From assembly GCA_900169235.1 (NCBI GenBank), contig FWCC01000144.1, positions 699-64,698 on the forward strand: a stretch of 64,000 nucleotides of DNA, written 5' to 3'. Origin of the DNA: Zarea fungicola. Lineage: Eukaryota > Ascomycota > Sordariomycetes > Hypocreales > Cordycipitaceae. Both the position numbers and the translations under genes were made by a program. Below the pieces are notes generated by a model, which saw nothing but the letters and a program-made list of their open reading frames with translations, was not told the DNA's origin and searched no databases. Every line of letters starts with the position of its first letter. The stretch's first letter is position 1. This document shows, piece by piece, positions 1 through 11,099 of this stretch.

Positions 1-103
1 AGTAGGCACCGACCGTGACACTAGGAGCTCCTTATAACGATGGCTTAATCAATGTAAGTCATAGTTGGGTATGCTCTAAACCAAGCTAGGTTATTCGAAT
101 ATT

Positions 104-258
104 AATTATAAGTAAGTATTATTAAGCGGTTACTCTTAATAGAAAGACTATTACTTAGGTTAATTAATAGAGATCTAAACTATCTAGACTAGCTATAGTC
201 CTTCTAGGTCCTAATATACCTAAGGGATCTCTATTACTTACTATTACTTACTTATAAT
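104..258. repeat. AT-rich dispersed repeat relic with inverted arms
   Basis: The arms at 105-120 and 243-258 are inverted copies of each other (15 of 16 bases). A second inner pair built on AATAGAGATC / GATCTCTATT lies between them. Read on the minus strand, 104-194 matches 26066-26157 of this window over about 90 bases, with a core of about 33 bases differing at only two positions. A dispersed, diverged, AT-rich copy is what an old transposable element or MITE relic looks like. No coding capacity remains. Confidence 0.55.
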
Positions 259-295
259 CTAAGTGAGCAAGCGTTATATATATAATAGTGGCGTC

Positions 296-350
296 AGGGT
301 ATGTAACGCTAGATCACTGCTATACTATAGTGATCTAGTTACGTGACCCT
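296..350. repeat. Fold-back hairpin, possible MITE terminus
   Basis: An imperfect palindrome of about 55 bp. The left arm begins AGGGTATGTAACGCTAGATC and the right arm, reverse-complemented, begins AGGGTCACGTAACTAGATC. The centre is CTATACTATAG-like. It sits immediately beside the inverted AT-rich repeat at 104-258, so the two may be parts of one non-autonomous element. The arms differ at a few positions, so it is old or mutated. Confidence 0.5.
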
Positions 351-1494
351 TCCTTCTGTTATGCGCAGTGTACGCTGCCCCTCTCTGTGTTGCGCTGCTA
401 GGCCATCGTTCCTGGCCGTCTCAGCCTGATGCGCCTCACTCAGTTTCTTCGTTCGTAACACTCCTTTCATGCTCTTATGATATGTGTATGCTATTCGCAG
501 TGGCTGCCTCGTCCCAGACCTTCTTCTGGCGCTCAAATCGCACGCCTTGGATAGCCCAGAGCGGCATGAGCCGATAAAGATCGATGTGCGTCTCTGAACG
601 ATTTGCACCTGAAGATACGTGGTAAGTGATTAAATTGCACAACTTATACGGGTGTGCTCTCTCAATATAAATACAGAAAACAAGACTAAAATCATTTTAT
701 CAAATATATCAAAGGCATAATTAATAGTGAATGGATGATTTGGCTGTTTGATGAGATTTGGAACTCACTTGTTGATTTGTTTGGTAAATTCGTTTGGTAA
801 TTCGTTAGACTAGGTAACCAGCCAAGCAAAGAAACAACATCATCAGCTTTCCCTTTCTGACTGCATATTATAACAGAGAGAACGATTCTATTACCAAACC
901 TACTCCCTTCTAACGCAACCAGCCAAAAAACTCGTCTTAGGGTTAGGTCTTGCTTCCTGACGAGTCCCCCAGTTCGACGTCTCTTACGTTAGGTCAGAAT
1001 TGAACAGATCTGACACAACGACCGCAACTACACTATCACGCCACGAGATTGATGAGTCACGGCGAGCGTAAAATATCGTACTACCTGTGGTTACTAGCGA
1101 TGATACGGGAGCGAAACAACGCCGCATCTGCACGAAGACGTCGAGTGATAATGCGAACCCGACAGAAATCGACTAGTGGACCCGCTACATGTACACATGT
1201 AACCGAAATACGATGCTGACCAAATTGCAATGCAACATCGCAGAAGCTCTGTATGTCTAAACCTCCTAGATATGGAAATGAGAGCGAGAAATGACGAGAG
1301 CCCATTGGAGCGACCTCGAGAGCTTGTCGGCGCCACACTAGCGAGGCTGACGAATTATGTAGATGTAAGTTGTACAGACACTACACCTGTATGCTAGCGC
1401 GCCACCAAGTTTATGTATATATACCCCCGACTGTTCATATATGGTCGCATGCTAACCCAATGCTAACCCAACTTACTGGACTATATCACAATCA
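351..1494. other. Intergenic, no supported gene
   Basis: Short overlapping ORFs on both strands at 339-608 and 1081-1338 have no recognisable domain and lack splice context. The stretch becomes less AT-rich toward the carboxypeptidase gene. A short direct duplication of ATGCTAACCCA lies at about 1449-1471, just before the gene. Confidence 0.5.
1416..1423 (+). promoter_or_regulatory. TATA-like box of the carboxypeptidase gene
   Basis: TATATATA lies about 72 bp upstream of the ATG at 1495, the usual place for a fungal core promoter element. It is inferred from position only. Confidence 0.4.
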
Positions 1495-3081
1495 ATGGCG
1501 ATGCATATCATAAAATGGCTCGCTCTTATGAGCACATCTGCGCTTGTCGTCTCTGCTAGCAGAAATAAACAGTTCCAAGATTCCATCGCAAAAAGGCAAC
1601 CGTCGTATCTGAAAGAACAAGCTACGCCAGATGCATTGCTCTGGAGAGCAGAGCCTGATGCGACACCAAAGAAGTCCCCATACCTCAACAGCAGATCGAG
1701 ACCGTTTGCAGTCGACGGAAGATCTATCCCAGAAGTCAATTTTGACGCCGGGGAGTCCTATGCAGGACTTCTTCCCATTTCCAAACAACAAGGCGAAACG
1801 CGCAAGCTTTTTTTTTGGTTTTTCCCATCCGACGAACCAAAGGCTAGTGAAGAAATCGTTATTTGGCTGAACGGTGGCCCCGGCTGTTCTTCATTAGACG
1901 GCCTACTGACAGAAAACGGTCCATTTCTGTGGCAAGATGGCACCTTTGCGCCAGTCAAAAACCCATATTCCTGGTCCAGACTCTCAAACGTAGTCTGGAT
2001 TGAGCAGCCTGTCGGAACAGGTTTCAGCCAGGGCACGCCCAACATTACGAATGAAATTGAGCTTGCTGAGCAGTTCAAAGGGTTTTGGAAGAATTTTGTC
2101 GACACATTTGGGCTCCAAAGGCGCAGAGTGTATCTTTCAGGTGAATCATATGCGGGCATGTACGTCCCTTATATCGCAAATAGCTTCCTGCTGGCGAACG
2201 ATACCAAATACTTCAATGTCAAAGGGATCGCGATCAATGACCCAGTCATCGGCGATTCGCAAATACAAGGTGACTTGCCTATGTTGCCATTCTTGGGATT
2301 TTGGTCCCGCATATTAGGTCTGGATCAAGTCACCTTGGACAGCCTGCAAAAGCTTAACAAGGACAGCGGTTACGCTGACTACATGGAGAAGTATTTCCAG
2401 TTTCCACCTCCCAGTCACACATGGCCCGCTCCTCCGCCCAACTCGCCCGATCTTGACAGTGCAGCATATTACGCTGTTGTGGACGTCAATCCTTGCTTCA
2501 ACCTCTACCACATTAGCGACATGTGTCCGGACACATACAGCGAGCTAGGCGTGCTCAATGGGCACGGCTACAATCCAAAGGGAGCCGTCGTATACTTTCA
2601 GCGTCCAGAAGTTCAGAAGGCTATACATGCTCACGTTGGCACCAATTGGACACAATGCACAAATCCCGTTTTTGTTGATGGCAAGGATTCTTCACCAGGC
2701 CCCGCGATTGATGGCACTCTTGAGAGCATCATCCGCAAGACTGGGAATGTCATCATCGGATCAGGCGCTCTTGATATCCTCCTGCCCACCAATGGCACAC
2801 TTTTTGCTTTGCAGAACATGACATGGGGTGGTGTCCAGGGGTTCCAGAATTATCCCTCCACGCCCTTCTTGGTTCCGCCACACAACATCACTTTTCAAGG
2901 GTTCAAGGGTGGCTCCGGCAATCTGGGTGTTTGGATAGAGGAGCGCGGGCTGATCTTTTACGAGATCACCTTGGCCGGCCATCAACTGCCTGGCTATGCC
3001 CCCAGCGCGGGTTATCGCGTGCTTCAAAAACTTCTGGGCCGCGTACCCGACTTTAGTAGCATTGCACCACTCTTTGGTTAG
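1495..3081 (+). CDS. Secreted serine carboxypeptidase (family S10)
   Basis: An intronless gene for 528 residues. The hydrophobic N-terminus (first about 21 residues) reads as a signal peptide. The oxyanion motif WLNGGPGCSS is followed by the nucleophile motif GESYAGMY with Ser218. The later triad members are Asp427 (in GALDILLP) and His496 (in AGHQLPGY). Several N-x-T/S sites suggest glycosylation. S10 enzymes remove C-terminal amino acids at acid pH in vacuole, wall or medium; a secreted digestive role is inferred. The His motif is GHQLPGYAP rather than the GHMVP of yeast Kex1 or CPY, placing it in the filamentous-fungal secreted branch. The length is normal. A second ATG two codons downstream is possible. 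Confidence 0.95.
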   Translation: MAMHIIKWLALMSTSALVVSASRNKQFQDSIAKRQPSYLKEQATPDALLWRAEPDATPKKSPYLNSRSRPFAVDGRSIPEVNFDAGESYAGLLPISKQQGETRKLFFWFFPSDEPKASEEIVIWLNGGPGCSSLDGLLTENGPFLWQDGTFAPVKNPYSWSRLSNVVWIEQPVGTGFSQGTPNITNEIELAEQFKGFWKNFVDTFGLQRRRVYLSGESYAGMYVPYIANSFLLANDTKYFNVKGIAINDPVIGDSQIQGDLPMLPFLGFWSRILGLDQVTLDSLQKLNKDSGYADYMEKYFQFPPPSHTWPAPPPNSPDLDSAAYYAVVDVNPCFNLYHISDMCPDTYSELGVLNGHGYNPKGAVVYFQRPEVQKAIHAHVGTNWTQCTNPVFVDGKDSSPGPAIDGTLESIIRKTGNVIIGSGALDILLPTNGTLFALQNMTWGGVQGFQNYPSTPFLVPPHNITFQGFKGGSGNLGVWIEERGLIFYEITLAGHQLPGYAPSAGYRVLQKLLGRVPDFSSIAPLFG

Positions 3082-3686
3082 CAAAGAGGATTAATATATC
3101 GCGACCGTTGCTTCGATCCAAGCCTCCAACGCCAGACAGGGAGTTGATTGGTGTACTGCGACAATGGGCAGGAAAGGACCAGGATCGTTCGAGGGAACAT
3201 CTACACTGTTGCCCAACGTTCAATTATTCATGTGCTAAAAGATGCTGCCTGCAAATACTAACCCTGCAAACAATCCTGTCACTAATCCTGCTATAAACGG
3301 TTTACTAGCCTGCAAGAACAAACTTTCAAGCTCACTTGCAGGCTCTGGCCTACAGTCAAGACCTACTAGAAGTTAGGGTATATACGAATAGTTAGCCAAG
3401 AAATTTTCAAGGTTATATAATATTTATTTTATTAATAACTAAGAGCGTTTTCTTACTATAAAAGGTATTATAACCTCTTTACTAGCAAAACTCTGCTGCC
3501 ACTAGAACAACCTTATGCATGCGACTCTGCTGGTGCCACTAATAACTTCCGGCCGGATGTCGGAAAATACTTTTGCCGATCTGGTGGTGATATTTTTGTA
3601 CTTGTCCGTAAACGTCTCGCTTAACTACGGCCCTTTGCCTTATAACTACGCGTATGCCCGATTACCTTGGAGGAGTCAAATCTACC
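3082..3686. other. Intergenic, AT-rich spacer
   Basis: Between two plus-strand genes. It contains an AT-rich run around 3415-3440 and no supported coding region. The longer reading frame beginning at 3515 is a shadow running into the methyltransferase gene. Confidence 0.5.
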
Positions 3687-4964
3687 ATGACCAAGTTCAA
3701 GCGCCATGCACAATCACAACCAAAGCATGGGCGACCGTCGGTGAGCAGTGCATCCAAGGCACCAGTTGCACCACCAATCCGCCGTCCGGGATGGACTGGA
3801 CCAAGCTATATACGGAAATCCGCCAAACAGACGCCTGCAGAAGTCAAGGATACCAGCTTCGCAGAACTGCCCCAGAGTCTATCTGTTGAACATCAGCAAC
3901 TCATTCTTGAAACAATTAGAATTACATTTCCTGCCGTGGACGAATTCAATGCTTTAATACCAGTATTACGTGCCGTCAGGGAAGCCCTCGAGCAAAAGGA
4001 CTACTGCACGGCATTCGGGACCGAGGACTTCTTGGAGGCATATACAATCCGTTGGAGTCCTAGTAGAGCTCTGGCAAGTGCAAATGTGTTGGCTTGGATT
4101 TGCAGTGAGATGAGAGAGGCTGCATGGGTCCAAAAATTCCTTCACAATGATGGACAAGAGCCATCCAAGATTGTATGCATTGGGCGAGGAGGATCTGACT
4201 TATTAGCTTGTGTGGCATTGCTAAAGCACTCTCATCAAAGCAAACTCGACGAGTTTCCCCGGCTAAAGTCATCTTCTCCTGATGCGACAAGAACAGACAT
4301 TGTTTCTATCGCTACCTCACACCTCGACCCTGATTACAACGACAGTGCCATGGTTGATCTCAATCTCATTGATAGGCACGATTGGTCAGGGATTGTCACA
4401 AAACTACAACACACTCTTACACATTCTCCTACTCTTTCGAAATATGCGACTGCCAAGGCGCAAGCTTCAAATACCTCTGCTATCCCATACCACGTCTTGA
4501 ATCTAGCAGTCAACCAGATCGACATGCTCGAAAGCGGAAGCACCGACCTGCGTGCAATGATTGGGCCTAACCCGGCATTAATTACTCTCTTCTTTACGCT
4601 CCACGAATTCTACTCAATCTCAATAGCCAAAGCCACAGCTTTCTTATCGAGATTGACTTTGACAGCACCTAAAGGGAGTCTGTTGCTTATTGTAGATAGC
4701 CCTGGAGCTGATGCTGAGCTACCTGATAGTGGCAACAAAGGGGATGGAAAGAAATACCCACTCGAGTGGCTACTTTACCGAGCTCTGCTACCGCCCAGAA
4801 GCGGGCCTTATAGTAGCACAAATTCAGAGGAGAGGGAACAGCCAGCATGGGCGAAACTAATCAAAGGTGGCCATGAAAAGAAGTATACGTTACCTGCAGC
4901 ACTAAGATTTCCAGGAAGCCTAGAGAATACCAAGTTCCAGGTACACCTACTAGAGCGTTTATGA
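3687..4964 (+). CDS. 25S rRNA uridine-N3 methyltransferase, Bmt6-like
   Basis: An intronless gene for 425 residues, similar to the Bmt6 family (Pfam Methyltransf_34 as I recall it), which methylates U2843 of 25S rRNA. A basic N-terminus (KFKRH...) suits a nucleolar protein. Features seen: RWSPSRALASANVLAW, a motif I-like segment KIVCIGRGGSDLLA, and LIDRHDWSGIV before the C-terminal catalytic fold. The in-frame ATG at 3654 would add 11 residues. I prefer 3687 because ACC precedes it (A at -3), whereas the upstream ATG has a poor context. The enzyme needs S-adenosylmethionine. Motif I reads IGRGGSD where many homologues have IGGGAGAE; this substitution is worth noting but may be normal for the clade. 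Confidence 0.8.
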   Translation: MTKFKRHAQSQPKHGRPSVSSASKAPVAPPIRRPGWTGPSYIRKSAKQTPAEVKDTSFAELPQSLSVEHQQLILETIRITFPAVDEFNALIPVLRAVREALEQKDYCTAFGTEDFLEAYTIRWSPSRALASANVLAWICSEMREAAWVQKFLHNDGQEPSKIVCIGRGGSDLLACVALLKHSHQSKLDEFPRLKSSSPDATRTDIVSIATSHLDPDYNDSAMVDLNLIDRHDWSGIVTKLQHTLTHSPTLSKYATAKAQASNTSAIPYHVLNLAVNQIDMLESGSTDLRAMIGPNPALITLFFTLHEFYSISIAKATAFLSRLTLTAPKGSLLLIVDSPGADAELPDSGNKGDGKKYPLEWLLYRALLPPRSGPYSSTNSEEREQPAWAKLIKGGHEKKYTLPAALRFPGSLENTKFQVHLLERL

Positions 4965-5958
4965 AGGAGCGTTTACAAGAGCCAGGCGTATCTTAAAACT
5001 TGGATTCTAAAATTAAATTGGCTAACCAAGCTCAGCTTGTTCCATGTTCCGGCCTCTTAGAAGAATGTGTTGATTAGATGGCAGAGTGTGCGGCTCTGCC
5101 AAAGCATGCGTCACCTAACCGGCAAGGTCTCGTCATGTGCGCCCATGTGCATATATTGCGCGCGCCACACTAACATGATTAGAACTAGGGGCTGGCTCGT
5201 ATAAACGAGGCCAGCAGGTTTTTTGCCACTCATAGAGTCATTGTCTTGAAATCTAACTTGGCATCCCTTATTTACATGGAGGGTAAACATGTCGTCTATG
5301 TGAGTATAGCAATGGGCAGGAGACAATAGCTTTCATTTAAACTATTGGCACCCCGCATTCGACAGACTTTGTTGGACGCCCTAGCCTAGCAAAATGAGAC
5401 CCTACCGTTGTTAGGCGCGGTCCCTGCAGCTATTTCTGGCAGCGGACCTCGACGCGTTCCGACCTCGTTCATCCTCTTCTGGCCTTGTATCCGGCCCTTC
5501 GTCCTGCAATGTCTCATTAGGATGCTTCGTCCGTCACCCACTGGCATATTTTTCGCTCCGATTTCTGGTTAGTGGTTCTAGCTAGCTGCGCCTTCTGGCT
5601 AATTCCTCTTACGCTGGCGGTTCTCGCTTGTCCACTGCTTTTAGAGTTGAAAGTGGATAAGTATACTGCTTTTATTTGACGTGCGCGGTCCTAGTTGCCT
5701 CTTCTAACAAGCTAAGCGTATTAGTGAGCAATCACATGCCGCTCGTTTCGGGTCAAGCACGCCCCATGGGAAACAAATGCGAGCGTGAGGCTTTAGTTTT
5801 ATGATATTATTAGCATTAGCATTATGAAAGGTATGCATTTGTAGGTGTTCTAGTTCATGTCGGGTGGTGGCGTTTCCATCTCTTTCCGCGTGCTCTCTTG
5901 TAGTTCGGAATCAAGCGTGACTGTCCGCATTTGCAGCGCCAATCGTAGCCGAAGTCAT
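4965..5958. other. Intergenic between convergent genes
   Basis: This lies between the 3' ends of the Bmt6-like gene (plus) and the ceramide synthase gene (minus). Only short ORFs without domains are visible (for example 5111-5326). It is moderately AT-rich with several TTCTGGC-type pyrimidine runs. No RNA gene was recognised. Confidence 0.45.
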
Positions 5959-7310
5959 TCATCTCTTCACAGCAGAGCCGTTCGTATGGCCGTTGGTTGT
6001 AATCTCCTGCTCATTCTCGGATTCGGTTTCCGCGTCGGACCGCTCGTCCTTGGCAACATTATGCACAACGTAGCGGTACCCGATGCGCACGAGGCAAAAC
6101 AGCCAAAACAGGTTGAGCGCCTGCAAAAAGGCGAGCAGCGCAAATGTGATGACGTTGGAGATCCAGCATTTGTACTGCTGCGTCTCCCAGTTGAGCTCGT
6201 AGGGACCGACGGTCCGAAACTCGCCCAGCAATGAGTAGAGGATCCGGAGGTTCTGGTAGTGCCGCAGGTAGGTCCATATACCCAGGGACATGCAGAAAAA
6301 GGGACCGACGATGGGACTGTTGACGTAGTTGAGGGATTTGGACACCTGAAGCCGAGATTGTCAGCCTTTTGTCTGCGTAGTACGCGAGTACATGTTAATA
6401 TGGCACGCCAACTTACAGCAAAGAAAAAGTCGCTAACGTCGTGCGTCACATACACGGCAATGCCCATGTACGTAAAATGAAACCTGTAACTCAGGGCAAT
6501 AAGGCCAACCGTAACGACGTGATGCGCAATCAGCTCCTTAAAGTCCTTTCTCGGCTTCTCTAGGCCTAGAATCATCACAATGGCCTGCTGGGCCCAGTAC
6601 GCGCCCTGGAACAGGTAGTAGAACTTGAACAGGGCGTGGTGCGTCCTATGCGGGAACCCCTCGTACATGCCGCGCGTGCTAAAGTACCAGACGGGCGTCT
6701 GGCGCATGACGTAGATGCCCAGCGGTCCCATGACGGCAAAGTATAGTGCCGTGTACATTTGCTCCATGAAGCGCAGCTGTTTGCCGCGCGACTTGATGCC
6801 GTAATGCCTCGCCAGCGGCCGCAGCAGCTCCTGCATGAAGAATTCGCGGGTAAAGGAGAGAACAATCATGTAGAAGCACACGAACAGGATGTCGCGTTGG
6901 CCCTTTCCATACTGCGGTTGCAGAAACAGCGTGTCGTCGTCAGTGCCGAGGTGGCCGGCATCTTGCTTGTACGACAGAAACAGGAACGGGTAGACAATGC
7001 TGGAGTCTGTCGGGTTCAGTGCGTACACCACCAGTACCGCAGCGACAAGGACGAGCGGCAGGAGCCAGGTGTGAGTGGTGATGGGGCGGAGCAAGCGACG
7101 CAACGTCGAGCGTTTTCGTCTCACTTTTTGCGCTCGGCCATTGGGCGTCGGTTTGCGAAGCTGGCTACCCGTGGACACCTTCGGTGCTGCGTCGCCGGCT
7201 GCGGCTTTCTGACGCGGCGCCACGAGGCCGTCACCCTGCTTCTTAGCGAAGGAGGTACTGTGGGCGGCGTTTTCAGCAGTAGCGTCTGCCTGATTGACAC
7301 TCGACAGCAT
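5959..7310 (-). CDS. Ceramide synthase (Lag1/Lac1, TLC domain)
   Basis: Two exons: 7310-6417 and 6345-5959, with a 71-bp GT-AG intron (GTAAGT at 6416, CAG at 6348-6346); 426 residues. The frame runs upstream to 7388 but begins there with TTG, so the ATG at 7310 is taken. A basic N-terminal region precedes several membrane helices. The Lag1 motif lies at about residues 255-298, with the catalytic His pair in LIAHHVVTVG and the acidic pair in YVTHDVSDFFFA, just before the splice. The C-terminal exon carries the last helices and an acidic tail (DAETESENEQE), possibly a casein-kinase target as in yeast Lag1. It acylates sphingoid bases with acyl-CoA in the ER. Whether it is the very-long-chain or the glucosylceramide-type paralogue cannot be decided. 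Confidence 0.93.
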
Positions 7311-7938
7311 TCTGGGGCGAATTTGTGACGGTTCAGCGGCAATGTGGTGGTAGTGTGCGGTAGAGGCGTTTTCGCGCGTCTGGATCAAGCCAACGGTGAG
7401 CGGGCAACGCCTTTTTGGCTGGTAAAAGAATGGGTCGTTGTAACCTCAAGTTCAAATAAATTAGCCAGTCAAGTAAAGGGGTTCCAACAGAAGCAGAGTT
7501 TTGTCAGTGGCTTGCGTTGTGCTTGGCGGCATTGTATGCAGCCAGGGGTAGGAGCCCACCAGCGGCTGTGAAATCGGGCTTGGCAGCGCACGCAGCCTTA
7601 CGATAGGATCGCACACATTAAGCGAATGCAGGGGCAGTTTGTATCATCCTTACTCAGTATAGAAGCAAGGTTCAAGATTGCGATGTCTTTCAATTGAGCT
7701 GGAAACAAAACCTCGGCTATGAGATGTAAGCTCTCACGGTTCGAGTTGTCACCAGGTAACTAAGCCGTAAACTTCACTTTATACTCGGTATTTTAGCAAA
7801 CAGAAACTTTTGTATGCTCCGTCATGCGGACTAATCGTTTTTCTTGTCGCACCGAATGCGGTTCAGTAGCTTAAATTAGGGAGCTAGCTCAAAGTAAAGC
7901 AACCAAGAGCTCAGTAATCAATCCGACTTTGTAACTCT
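7311..7938. other. Intergenic, ceramide synthase promoter region
   Basis: This is the upstream region of the ceramide synthase gene and the downstream region of the LysM/CBM18 gene, both on the minus strand. No additional gene was seen. Confidence 0.4.
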
Positions 7939-8825
7939 TTAGGATGCCACAGATGGCAAATCTTCAATATTTACCTCCTGTCCTTCACAGTTTCCGCTGT
8001 AACATCTTTCAGAACTACAAAAGTCTGACCCTGTTCCACACATCCCGTCTACGCTACAGCAGTCGCCCCATTTGCCAGCACATTTGCGATCGCCGTTTTG
8101 GCTACCACATGTACCATCTGTGGTGTAGCGCTTGTGTCCCCAGCAGTAGCCTTCATAGCAAATGCCCATTGCGCAGTCATGTCTACGAGGGGGAAGCAGA
8201 GACGTGGTGTTAGCATCATTCGTAGAATTTTGAAGTGTATTTTTTTTTCAGGATATTGCTTACGACGAATCTCCGCATTTCCACGTCTCCGAGTTGCAGC
8301 ATTTACCCTGATCGGTGCCGACACAGGTGGCATTTTTGTGCGGCGGCCCGCAGAGTCCATCATACGCCCGCAGAGGCTCCAAGTCTGGTGGTTGCTGGTT
8401 AGTGTTCCTCTGCAATTCGGCAAGATTATGATATTTAGTCAGAATAAGAACTTACAGCCTTTAATGCAGTAAGGCGTATTGTACTTGATGTTGGCGCAGT
8501 CCCCGCGCAGGGCCGGGTTGAGAAGAAACAGCTTCTCCTTGTCTGTGCCGTATTTTAGGAACGGACCGCACCGGTCTTCAGTCTCACTGCTCAGTCGGGA
8601 GACGTCGCGGCAATTGACATCGCCAGCTTTCAGAGTTTCCGGAAAGAAGTCACCATCGTATTGCCAGGGTTTGGTGATTGGGGCAGCTTCCGCATACTCG
8701 TAGATGATCCATCGGCGCTGATGGTCCCATTTAAACGGCGCGCAGCCGTTGGAGGTCGTATCACGCACAATGATTCCTGTCACGGGGGCGATTGCCGCGA
8801 TGCAAGTTCCCACATCCAAACTCAT
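7939..8825 (-). CDS. LysM and double chitin-binding (CBM18) protein; 5' end uncertain
   Basis: Three exons: about 8825-8456, 8384-8264 and 8182-7939, about 244 residues. The first exon ends in a LysM module (KEKLFLLNPALRGDC, then YNTPYCIKGC). It is followed by two hevein-type CBM18 units with eight cysteines each, the first starting DGLCGPPHKNATC and the second TCGSQNGDRKCAGKWGDCC. The second intron cuts the first CBM18 unit. Such proteins bind chitin; secreted versions shield hyphae or hide chitin fragments from host immunity. The in-frame ATG at 8825 gives no good signal peptide, and the frame runs upstream to an acceptor-like TTTCTTAG at about 8955 without an earlier ATG. The first acceptor (8385) was chosen because acceptors nearer the donor create stops. 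The true start could be a lost or missed first exon. Confidence 0.75.
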
Positions 8826-9066
8826 TGGGTGCAATTTTGTAGATTTTTCATAGGTCAAGAATTGAGCAGACAGACGGCAGCTCTGAACATAGGGGACGCA
8901 TGCAATTTTAAACAAGGCTGGCGCTAGCAACCGTTGGCGACTGTAGCCTACCGTCTAAGAAAGAATTTCAAGGCAGCAACGGGGTCCCATTTATTATCTT
9001 GGAGAAAGAAAAGCGGAAATGTTCATAAAAGTATGTCTAAATTTTTATGTTCAAGCTGTGGGCAAC

Positions 9067-10039
9067 CTAGTGAAGATGAGGGAAAACCTGTTGAAAAGAT
9101 GGCTCCCTTGCGACAGTCGCCCACCACTGACGGGTTCGAGGGCCAACCTTGAACCCACTGGCCGACTTTTGCAGCTCCTTTTCCATTGCAGAAAAATCTT
9201 GAATATTTTCCGGGTCTGAATTGGCCGCTACCATTGCATGGGACAGCCACGGAATGACATGGAAATCCGCCTCACTGATGGCGTCGCCCGCGGCAAAGGG
9301 AAGCACGAGCAGGGACTCGAGCGTCTCCATGCCGGCCGCAAACTGCCTGTGCAGCTCGTGACTTTTTGTAAAAAAATCTTCATCGCTGTGGCCGGTGCTG
9401 GACTGGTACTTGCTCTGTACCTGCCCGTTTTCCTTCATCTTGGGGCCGTAAAAGGGATGCGCCGGGTCGGCTTGGTGTTCTTGCTCCAGGCGCTGCTGAC
9501 GGGCATCGAGGAATTGCTTATGAAAGCTCCCTTTTTTTGCGTCCAATTCGTCGACACTGCGCGCGTTGAAAAAAATGATGTTTGTGTCAACCTGACTAGA
9601 GTGGACAAGGTCGATTATTCGTTGGCCCGCGGCCCGGGTGTCGGCATTTTCGGGCACGAGACGATTGTTGCCGCGTAATGAATCCAGGTATCGCAGAATG
9701 TCCACGCTGTCTGAGATTGGTGCAGACAGCGTTGGAGACGTCAGGGATGGCACAGTGCCGTTTGGGTTAACTTTGAGGTATTCGGGAGCAAAGTTATCGG
9801 CTTGTCCTGGATGAACGTTAGACAAGTAAATATATCCAATTGTACACGTTACATACCCAAATCCACCTCCTCGACCTCGTAGTCTTGCCCTTTGATGAAG
9901 CCTTTCTGTGCAAGAGTGAGATGCACGACGCCAGCCCACTGCGAGCCCACAAAAGAGTAGACAACCAGCTACTGGCATGTTAGCAGCCGTCTTCCATTGG
10001 TTAAATGAAGCTGCTCCTTGGAATACTTACTTGCGTCAT
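9067..10039 (-). CDS. Glutathione S-transferase family protein
   Basis: Three exons: 10039-10031 (only nine bases, ATGACGCAA), 9968-9857 and 9806-9067, with introns of 62 and 50 bp; 286 residues. The thioredoxin-like N-terminal fold is visible: strand LVVYSFVGSQWAGVVHL, then VNPNGTVPSL with the cis-Pro and the glutathione-binding DSVDILRYL. The helical C-terminal domain contains AGDAISEADFHVIPWL, typical of fungal GSTs. It probably conjugates glutathione to electrophiles in the cytosol, or acts in detoxification. The interior contains an acidic/Lys loop of about 60 residues, making it longer than standard 220-residue GSTs. The very short first exon would be missed by simple ORF calling. Confidence 0.85.
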
Positions 10040-11099
10040 GTTGCCGAATATTTGCAGGATATAAGACTAAAGGTCGAAGCAGGTGCTTGGCTGAAGAGAT
10101 GCTTACTGTGACAGTTTTCTCGAAAATGTTGCAACGACGGAAATAATGAGTGCTGTTAATAACTTGACCGTGTCAATCAATGTTGCAGCTTAATTAATAT
10201 ATACACTGGGCTTTCTATGGAGCCGCTTGGCCTTGCTTCCACTGCCAAGATTCAGCCAAGCCGATGTAAGTATGTTTCTAAAAATGACAGGGAAATCTTT
10301 GGAATCATTTAAATTGGATTTGCAACAGGTTTCAGCCCTGAAGATCTTGCTTGACATGCCTCTAGTCTGAACTAGTTATGCTGCACGCCTTTGCTCGAAA
10401 ATTGCAAAGCCGAAGCCTAAAGTTGGCTATGTAAGGCCATGTATATTATTCCACTGTTTGAAATCAGAAATTATTGACTAGATGGAACTTTATGTTGTTT
10501 TCTAATTTCTTTAATTTCTTTAATTTCTTTAGTTTCCTTGATTTCTTTGACTTTCCTTATTCGGTTCATGTTTTTAATACTGAATTCTTCTCATTCTCCT
10601 CATTTCACGGCCAGCCTTCTGCGATGGGATTGGTGGTCGGGGTGTTGGCATGATTCCAAAGGGCGAGCTCGTATCCCCGTCCCCCCCCCCCTCCTTCGAC
10701 CCAGTGCGGGCAAATTAAGTTACGAGCATTAGCCTCATCAGGATAGACATATTGACTAGTTCCAGATTACCTCTGGCTTACAGTGCACTAAGTAGATTAC
10801 TAAACTGCTTTTTCGCCAAGAATTTCTTTGTGCGGGGCTTCATTGATTCCATATCTTTTCCCCGAAAGAGATGATGGGTCGGCGCGGGCTTAAACAATGT
10901 CGCGGATCACGATTTAGACAGACATAACTTGGTGGCTGGAGTTGCGATCGTAGATCTTGTCTAATGGAGGAGGCACCTTTAGAAAGTCTTGGGAATTAAG
11001 GCTGATATTTATTAAAAGGCTTTTGAAAAGACTAATACCTAAATATTTAGTGATTTTCCTATTGTTGAAAAGTTCCCTGTTGTCAGTGATTTCTTGTTC
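10040..11099. other. Intergenic, low-complexity tracts
   Basis: GST promoter side (a TATATATT-like motif near 10196-10206 on the minus strand), a TTTCTTTAA repeat tract and a run of 11 C at 10681-10691. No supported coding region. Confidence 0.4.
10502..10551. repeat. TAATTTCTT minisatellite tract
   Basis: Four to five imperfect tandem copies of a 9-10 bp unit (TTTAATTTCT, degrading to GTTTCCTTGA and TTTCTTTGAC). Non-coding. Confidence 0.6.

Noticed and set aside
339..608. Overlapping ORFs near the left end as transposase remnants
   Set aside because: Protein-like composition is weak and no motif was recognised; the repeat evidence is described at base level instead.
7311..7388. N-terminal extension of the ceramide synthase frame
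   Set aside because: It begins with TTG, not ATG; the first ATG is at 7310.
9857..9968. Apparent frameshift at the start of the glutathione transferase gene
   Set aside because: On careful reverse complementing, exon 2 reads LVVYSFVGSQWAG in frame from the nine-base exon 1, so the gene is intact.
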